This document shows positions 59,493-64,000 of a stretch of 64,000 nucleotides of DNA, piece by piece. Below the pieces are notes generated by a model. That model was not told the DNA's origin. It saw nothing but the letters and a program-made list of their open reading frames with translations, and did not search any database. This stretch comes from Flavobacterium dankookense. GTDB taxonomy: Bacteria > Bacteroidota > Bacteroidia > Flavobacteriales > Flavobacteriaceae. The position numbers and the translations under genes were made by a program. Where the stretch lies: positions 124,001 to 188,000 of the forward strand of contig NZ_SNXR01000012.1 of NCBI RefSeq assembly GCF_004362665.1, in the 5' to 3' direction. Numbering within the stretch: position 1 is the stretch's first letter; the number at the start of each line of letters is the position of its first letter.

Positions 59493-60134
59493 ATGAAGAA
59501 AAAAATTAGCCTTCTTTTATTGTTGATTTCCTCAATAGGATTTGCACAATACGGTTACAGAGATGGAAATAGAATCGGAATTTCGCTTGGAGTTAACCAA
59601 ACTTCCTTATTTACAGACAATTTTAAGGCAAATCCGGAAATAGGTTTTGCTGGCGGACTTTCTGTTCGTGGAAATTATTATAACAATTGGAGCATGATTT
59701 ATGGAATGCAGTTTTTTTCTAATAATTTTTCGTTGGAGTCTATAAGTAGCCAAAAAATTAAATACAATCTTCAAGGTGTAAAAGTTCGATTATTATTGAG
59801 TTATAATGTCGTTGAAGATCATGTTTCTTTGGATTTTGGTCCAATTTTGCAGATAAATGGAAAAATGAAAATTGCCGAGACTGACGAAAACAGAATTTTA
59901 AAAGGAACAACCTTGCAAGCGCAACAAATTACGGATATTTCTACTTTTAGCGGACACTTTTACCTTGGTGTTTCCGCTGGAAGCAAAACGGTTAGAGCTG
60001 TTGTTTTCTATGAATATGGATTTACCAACATCTTGAATAAACTTAATAAAGACGAAGCGTTAAAACCATTTTATAATGGAGAACTCAAAGGAAATTTGGG
60101 AACAATTAACGGTCAAGTAGTTTTTAATTTATAA
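59493..60134 (+). CDS. Outer-membrane beta-barrel protein (PorT-like)
   Basis: A 213-residue protein started at the ATG at 59493 (MKKKISLLLLLISSIGFAQ), giving a signal peptide cut after FAQ; an upstream start would bury it. The rest is made of alternating strands with aromatic residues (RIGISLGVNQTSLF, MIYGMQFFSNNFSL, VRLLLSYNVVEDHVSLDFGP), as in porin-family/PorT-like barrels, ending in VVFNL. The function is unknown. It is followed by a two-way terminator. Confidence 0.85.
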   Translation: MKKKISLLLLLISSIGFAQYGYRDGNRIGISLGVNQTSLFTDNFKANPEIGFAGGLSVRGNYYNNWSMIYGMQFFSNNFSLESISSQKIKYNLQGVKVRLLLSYNVVEDHVSLDFGPILQINGKMKIAETDENRILKGTTLQAQQITDISTFSGHFYLGVSAGSKTVRAVVFYEYGFTNILNKLNKDEALKPFYNGELKGNLGTINGQVVFNL

Positions 60135-60162
60135 AAAAAGCCCTGAATTTCAGGGCTTTTTT
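60132..60162. terminator. Two-way terminator between the barrel protein gene and gltX
   Basis: GCCCTGAATTTCAGGGC (60140-60156) with A7 before and T6 after; works on both strands between convergent genes. Confidence 0.9.
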
Positions 60163-60166
60163 GTTT

Positions 60167-61678
60167 TTATAATTTTTCAATCGCTTTTTCCAATCGCTTA
60201 ATCGTTTCTTCTTTTCCAATCAATTCTACAATATCAAATAAATGTGGACCTTTTAAAGCACCAACCAAACTCAAACGAAATGGTTGCATTACTTTTCCCA
60301 TTCCGATTTCATTTTGTGTCATCCAGTCTTTTACAATAGTTTCAATAGTTACGGATGTAAAATCGTCAATAGATGACAAAACGGTAATTAATTGTTGCAT
60401 TAATACTGGCGTTTCCTCTTTCCAATTTTTCGCCGCTTTTTCATCATAAGATTTTGGTGCAACAAAGAAATAATCAGCTAAATCCCAAAACTCAGAAACA
60501 AAATTAGCGCGTTCTTTTATCAATGATGTGATTTTTGTCATTTCAACGAAGGAGAAATCACACTTGCTATTTTTTTCAATTACATTTTTTTCAAACGCTT
60601 CTGCCAAACTCTCATCACTTTGCTTTTGCAAATATTGATGATTGAACCATTTATTTTTCTCTGGATCAAATTTTGCTCCAGCTTTATGAACTCTGTTCAA
60701 GTCAAATTTTTCAGCTAATTCTTCTAACGAAAAAAGCTCTTGATCGGTTCCATCATTCCATCCTAATAAAGCTAAAAAGTTAACAACAGCTTCTGGGAAA
60801 AATCCGTTTTCTCTGTAACCTGATGAAACCCCTTCGTCGGTTTTCCATTCCAAAGGAAATACAGGAAATCCCATTTTATCGCCATCGCGTTTGGATAATT
60901 TTCCGTTTCCGATTGGTTTTAAAATCAATGGTAAATGGGCAAATTCTGGCGCATCCCAACCAAAACTGCTGTACAATAAATAATGCAAAGGCAAACTTGG
61001 CAACCATTCTTCTCCACGAATAACATGCGACGTTTCCATCAAATGATCATCAACAATATTCGCTAAATGATATGTTGGCATTCCGTCAGATTTGAACAAA
61101 ACTTTATCGTCCAATAAATTAGTATCAAATTTTATATCGCCACGAATGATGTCTTTTAACTCTAAAATTTCATTCACAGGCGTTTTAAATCGGATGACAT
61201 AAGCTTCGCCGGATGCAATTCTTTTTTCAGTTTCCTCATTTGAAATTACCAAAGAAGTATCTAATTTTTCACGGTTATGCCAATTGTAAATAAATGTTTT
61301 TCCTTGTTCTTCGTGTTGTTTTCTATGAAAATCCAAGCTTTCAGCCGTGTCAAATGCATAATACGCATTTCCCGAAGCAATCAATTGATCAGCATATTGT
61401 TTGTACAAATGTTTTCTTTCGCTTTGACGATAAGGTCCAAATTTTTCGTTTTTTCCAATAGTTTCACTTGGAGCAATTCCAAGCCATTCTAATGCTTCCA
61501 TGATATATTCTTCCGCACCAGGAACAAAACGATTTTGATCGGTATCTTCAATTCTTAGATAGAAGGTACCGTTATGTTTTTTAGCAAATAAATAATTGAA
61601 TAAAGCGGTTCTAACGCCACCAATATGCAATGGTCCAGTTGGACTTGGAGCAAAACGAACTCTAACAGGTTTTGACAT
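60167..61678 (-). CDS. gltX: Glutamate-tRNA ligase with an element-derived segment
   Basis: A 503-residue class I synthetase. HIGH-like HIGG is at 18-21 in PSPTGPLHIGGVRTALF, KMSKS-like KLSKR is at 260-264, and the C-terminal anticodon-binding helices are complete. Residues about 373-383 (CDFSFVEMTK) are encoded by a sequence matching, at 29 of 31 bases, one arm of the intergenic element at 14885-14915, so part of this helical linker appears to come from a repeat. The frame is kept. A -7 box lies at 61695-61702. Confidence 0.95.
   Translation of the reverse strand: MSKPVRVRFAPSPTGPLHIGGVRTALFNYLFAKKHNGTFYLRIEDTDQNRFVPGAEEYIMEALEWLGIAPSETIGKNEKFGPYRQSERKHLYKQYADQLIASGNAYYAFDTAESLDFHRKQHEEQGKTFIYNWHNREKLDTSLVISNEETEKRIASGEAYVIRFKTPVNEILELKDIIRGDIKFDTNLLDDKVLFKSDGMPTYHLANIVDDHLMETSHVIRGEEWLPSLPLHYLLYSSFGWDAPEFAHLPLILKPIGNGKLSKRDGDKMGFPVFPLEWKTDEGVSSGYRENGFFPEAVVNFLALLGWNDGTDQELFSLEELAEKFDLNRVHKAGAKFDPEKNKWFNHQYLQKQSDESLAEAFEKNVIEKNSKCDFSFVEMTKITSLIKERANFVSEFWDLADYFFVAPKSYDEKAAKNWKEETPVLMQQLITVLSSIDDFTSVTIETIVKDWMTQNEIGMGKVMQPFRLSLVGALKGPHLFDIVELIGKEETIKRLEKAIEKL
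60532..60562. repeat. Single arm of the TTGTCATTTCGA element inside gltX
   Basis: Plus-strand TTTTTGTCATTTCAACGAAG continuing GAGAAATCACA. It matches the right arm at 14885-14915 with two differences. It is in frame on the minus strand. Confidence 0.8.
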
Positions 61679-61694
61679 TTTATTAAATTTTTGG

Positions 61695-61702
61695 CAAAGA
61701 TA
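61695..61702 (-). promoter_or_regulatory. Bacteroidota -7 box for gltX
   Basis: TATCTTTG on the minus strand, 17 bp before the gltX ATG. Confidence 0.6.
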
Positions 61703-61705
61703 AAC

Positions 61706-61740
61706 AGAAGTTAGAAGTCAGAAGTCAGAAGTTAGAAGTT
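61706..61740. repeat. Heptamer tandem repeat (AGAAGTY x5)
   Basis: Five exact units of AGAAGTT or AGAAGTC upstream of gltX. Confidence 0.85.
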
Positions 61741-61746
61741 TTTAAG

Positions 61747-61806
61747 ATTGCTTTTGAAATTGACTTTTGAAATTGACTTTTGAAATTGCTTTTGAATTTG
61801 ACTTTT
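61747..61806. repeat. 12-13-bp tandem repeat (ATTGACTTTTGAA)
   Basis: Four full units, two with a one-base deletion, and a partial fifth, just before the DUF4175 gene. The unit is almost the same as at 11732-11775. Confidence 0.85.
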
Positions 61807-61871
61807 TTTTAACGTTTTCATATTCGGGAAAAATTGTACATTTATCGGTTATTAACAAAAGAGTAGCAATT

Positions 61872-64000
61872 TTGAACAATTCGGGCATTATTTACGACAA
61901 ACTGGAAGCTTTTATCAAAAAGTTTTATACTAATGAATTACTTCGTGGAACCATTTTCTTCGTTGGAATTGGTTTGCTGTATTTTTTGTTTACACTTTTT
62001 GTGGAATATTTCCTTTGGCTAAAACCAACAGCCAGAACCATTTTGTTTTGGACATTTATTACTGTGGAGCTTTTCCTTTTATTGCGATTTATCCTTTTCC
62101 CGATTTTTAAATTGTTCAAACTCCAAAAAGGAATTGATTATAACGAAGCGTCAAAAATCATCGGAAGCCATTTTAGTGAAGTAGGTGATAAGCTGACTAA
62201 TTTTTTGCAACTTTCTGATGATAAAAATAAATCTGAATTGCTTTTAGCATCAATTGACCAAAAAGCAAATACACTTCAGCCTGTTCCTTTTAGTAATGCG
62301 GTTAATTTTGGTAAAAACAAAAAGTATTTGCCTTTGGCGATTATCCCGATTTTGTTTTTTGCTTTTTTCTACATTTCTGGGAATAGTAATTTCATAACCC
62401 AAAGTTTGAATAGAGTTGTCAATTATAAACAACAATTTCTTCCGCCAGCGCCATTCGAATTTCAGGTTTTGAATACTAATTTACAGACCGAACAGAATAA
62501 AGATTTTTTATTAAAAGTTAAAACAATAGGTAAAGTTGTTCCTGAAAATGCCTTGATTTTTATCGGTGATGAAAGCTATTTTATGGAAAAAAATCAAGAA
62601 GGCGACTTTGAGTTTATTATTCCAAAACCATCAGAAAACATTCCTTTTCACATTGAAGCTAACGAAGTTTCATCCCAAGAATATGAATTAAAAGTTGTAA
62701 CCGTTCCATCCATTGCTAATTTTGAAATGGTACTGAATTTTCCAAGTTATTTGAACAAAAAAGCTGAAGTTATAAAAGGAACAGGAAATGCTATCATTCC
62801 CGAAGGTACTAGAGTTACATGGCGAATGAACACCTTAGCTACTCAAAAAGTGGATTGGATTAGTGCAAACAATAAACAAGCGTTCATTAAAAACGAAAAT
62901 CTTTTTTCGCTTTCTAAAAACATTCTTCAAAATACGGATTATCAAATTCTGACATCAAATAATAAAGTTCAGAATTATGAAAAACTAAATTACCAAGTTT
63001 CAGTGATTAAAGACCAATTCCCAACTATTTCTGTAAATAATGCTCCAGATAGTCTTAAAGTGAACAAGAATTTTGTCTTAGGTCAAGTTTCCGATGATTA
63101 TGGACTGTCTAAGCTTCAAATTGTTTATTATCCAAAGGATAAGCCTAATGCTGCAAAACGTGGAACTATTGGCGTTAAAAAGGACGTTTATGATCAATTT
63201 GTATTTTCTTTTCCAAGCAATCTTCCTGTAGAAGAAGGTGTAAATTATGAATACTATTTTGAAATTTTTGATAACGATGCAATTCATAATTTCAAGAGTA
63301 CCAAATCATCTGTTTTTAGTAATAGAATCGCAACTGAAACGGAAAAAGAAGATCAAATTTTGCAACAACAAAATGACAATATTAATTCGCTTGCCAAATC
63401 CTTAAAAGCACAAGATAAGCAGCTTTCCGAAATGGATAAGTTGAAAAAAATGGGTAAAGAAAAAGATAATTTAGAATATAAAGACCAACAAAAAGTAAAT
63501 GATTTTCTTCAACGTCAAAAACAACAAGACGAATTGATGAAGGAGTTTTCAGAAAAAATGAAAGAGAACTTAGAGCAATACAAAACCGATAAAAAGGATG
63601 AAAAAAAGGAGTTACTTGAAGAACGTTTAGAAAAAACACAAAAAGAATTGGAAAAAAACCAAAAGCTATTGGAAGAACTTGAAAAACTGAATGAAAAAAT
63701 TAGCAAGGAAGAATTGTTCGAAAAAATCGAAAAGTTTCAACAAAATAGCAAAAATCAAAAGAAAAGCTTGGAGCAATTAGTGGAGTTAACCAAACGTTAT
63801 TACGTTGAAAAGAAAGCAGAACAGATTGCGGATAAGTTAGACAAACTAGCTGAAAAGCAAGATAAACTTTCTGAAAAGACAAATGAAAATACAACGGATA
63901 AACAAGAGGAAATTAATAAAGAATTTGATGAGCTTCAAAAAGAATTAAACGATATTAAAAAAGAAAATAACGAATTAAAATCTCCAATGGAATTACCAAA
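61872..64000 (+). CDS. DUF4175-like large membrane-anchored protein (cut off by window edge)
   Basis: About 709 residues are visible and the frame is open at the window end. Two N-terminal transmembrane helices (about 22-46 and 48-70) and a third near 150-170 are followed by a periplasmic part of Ig-like strands (to about 490) and a very long coiled coil rich in Lys, Glu, Gln and Leu. This fits the DUF4175 family of large Bacteroidota proteins (name from memory). The start is a TTG at 61872 (NNSGIIYDKLEAFIKK follows); no in-frame ATG lies nearby. The function is unknown. Confidence 0.82.
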   Translation, partial: MNNSGIIYDKLEAFIKKFYTNELLRGTIFFVGIGLLYFLFTLFVEYFLWLKPTARTILFWTFITVELFLLLRFILFPIFKLFKLQKGIDYNEASKIIGSHFSEVGDKLTNFLQLSDDKNKSELLLASIDQKANTLQPVPFSNAVNFGKNKKYLPLAIIPILFFAFFYISGNSNFITQSLNRVVNYKQQFLPPAPFEFQVLNTNLQTEQNKDFLLKVKTIGKVVPENALIFIGDESYFMEKNQEGDFEFIIPKPSENIPFHIEANEVSSQEYELKVVTVPSIANFEMVLNFPSYLNKKAEVIKGTGNAIIPEGTRVTWRMNTLATQKVDWISANNKQAFIKNENLFSLSKNILQNTDYQILTSNNKVQNYEKLNYQVSVIKDQFPTISVNNAPDSLKVNKNFVLGQVSDDYGLSKLQIVYYPKDKPNAAKRGTIGVKKDVYDQFVFSFPSNLPVEEGVNYEYYFEIFDNDAIHNFKSTKSSVFSNRIATETEKEDQILQQQNDNINSLAKSLKAQDKQLSEMDKLKKMGKEKDNLEYKDQQKVNDFLQRQKQQDELMKEFSEKMKENLEQYKTDKKDEKKELLEERLEKTQKELEKNQKLLEELEKLNEKISKEELFEKIEKFQQNSKNQKKSLEQLVELTKRYYVEKKAEQIADKLDKLAEKQDKLSEKTNENTTDKQEEINKEFDELQKELNDIKKENNELKSPMELP

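Noticed and set aside
63382..63894. Minus-strand genes at the right edge
   Set aside because: They are complements of the Lys/Glu coiled coil of the DUF4175 gene and show Phe/Ser-rich composition typical of shadows.

Overview
The window looks like chromosomal DNA from a member of the Flavobacteriaceae, probably a Flavobacterium. It is AT-rich, uses the Bacteroidota -7 promoter box TAnnTTTG in front of many genes, and carries genes typical of the group: the gliding/type IX secretion lipoprotein SprE/PorW, an ATP synthase a subunit with a long periplasmic N-terminus, and several small Flavobacteriaceae-specific families (DUF6168, DUF6341, DUF6427, DUF6327; these DUF names are from memory). There is no prophage, transposase, CRISPR array or rRNA operon. 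One tRNA gene (tRNA-Cys) is present.

Layout. 1-7.3 kb: minus-strand F0F1 ATP synthase genes (atpB-E-F-H-A, the last cut by the window edge), preceded by DUF6168, AtpZ, bactofilin and sprE. 7.4-11.6 kb: a PadR-controlled group of two small membrane proteins, an ABC permease and its ATPase. 11.8-18.7 kb: housekeeping and unknown genes (ferredoxin-NADP-reductase-like oxidoreductase, GT9, DUF4254, upp, purD). 18.8-40.6 kb: a large surface-polysaccharide locus. Its plus-strand arm is a CapK-like protein, wecB and a GT4. Its minus-strand arm has rfbA/C/D, a Wzz-like protein, a methyltransferase, GT2, GT39, Wzx, two Wzy/WaaL-type membrane proteins, an acyltransferase, two glycosyltransferases, a UDP-xylose synthase and a WcaJ-type initiating transferase; it is led by a protein that resembles AMP nucleosidase. 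40.6-49.5 kb: two tandem carnosine-peptidase-regulatory-like secreted proteins, GH3, SdpI, M23 peptidase, tatA, and the unit rpiB-hyp-CDF-tex. 49.5-50.1 kb: a gene-free AT-rich stretch with DnaA-box-like repeats, a candidate replication origin. 50.1-64 kb: rnr, a GIN-domain protein, LysE, tRNA-Cys with a tandem array, folB, glnS, a YtxH/holin/DUF6327 operon, SPFH, an outer-membrane barrel, gltX and a truncated DUF4175 protein.

The most unusual feature is a set of small palindromic repeats. A core with consensus TCCCGAAGCTTCGGGA sits between genes, inside a direct-repeat element, at the tip of a structured RNA-like element, inside every unit of a roughly 103-bp tandem array made from the 3' end of tRNA-Cys plus its terminator, and in frame inside two protein genes (rfbD and the CapK-like gene), where both copies encode SRS(F/V)GT. 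A second family, with inverted ends of the form TTGTCATTTCGA..., has one arm in frame inside gltX. This resembles the coding palindromic elements known from Rickettsia, but the sequence family here is different. Several of these elements overlap or directly abut gene stop codons.
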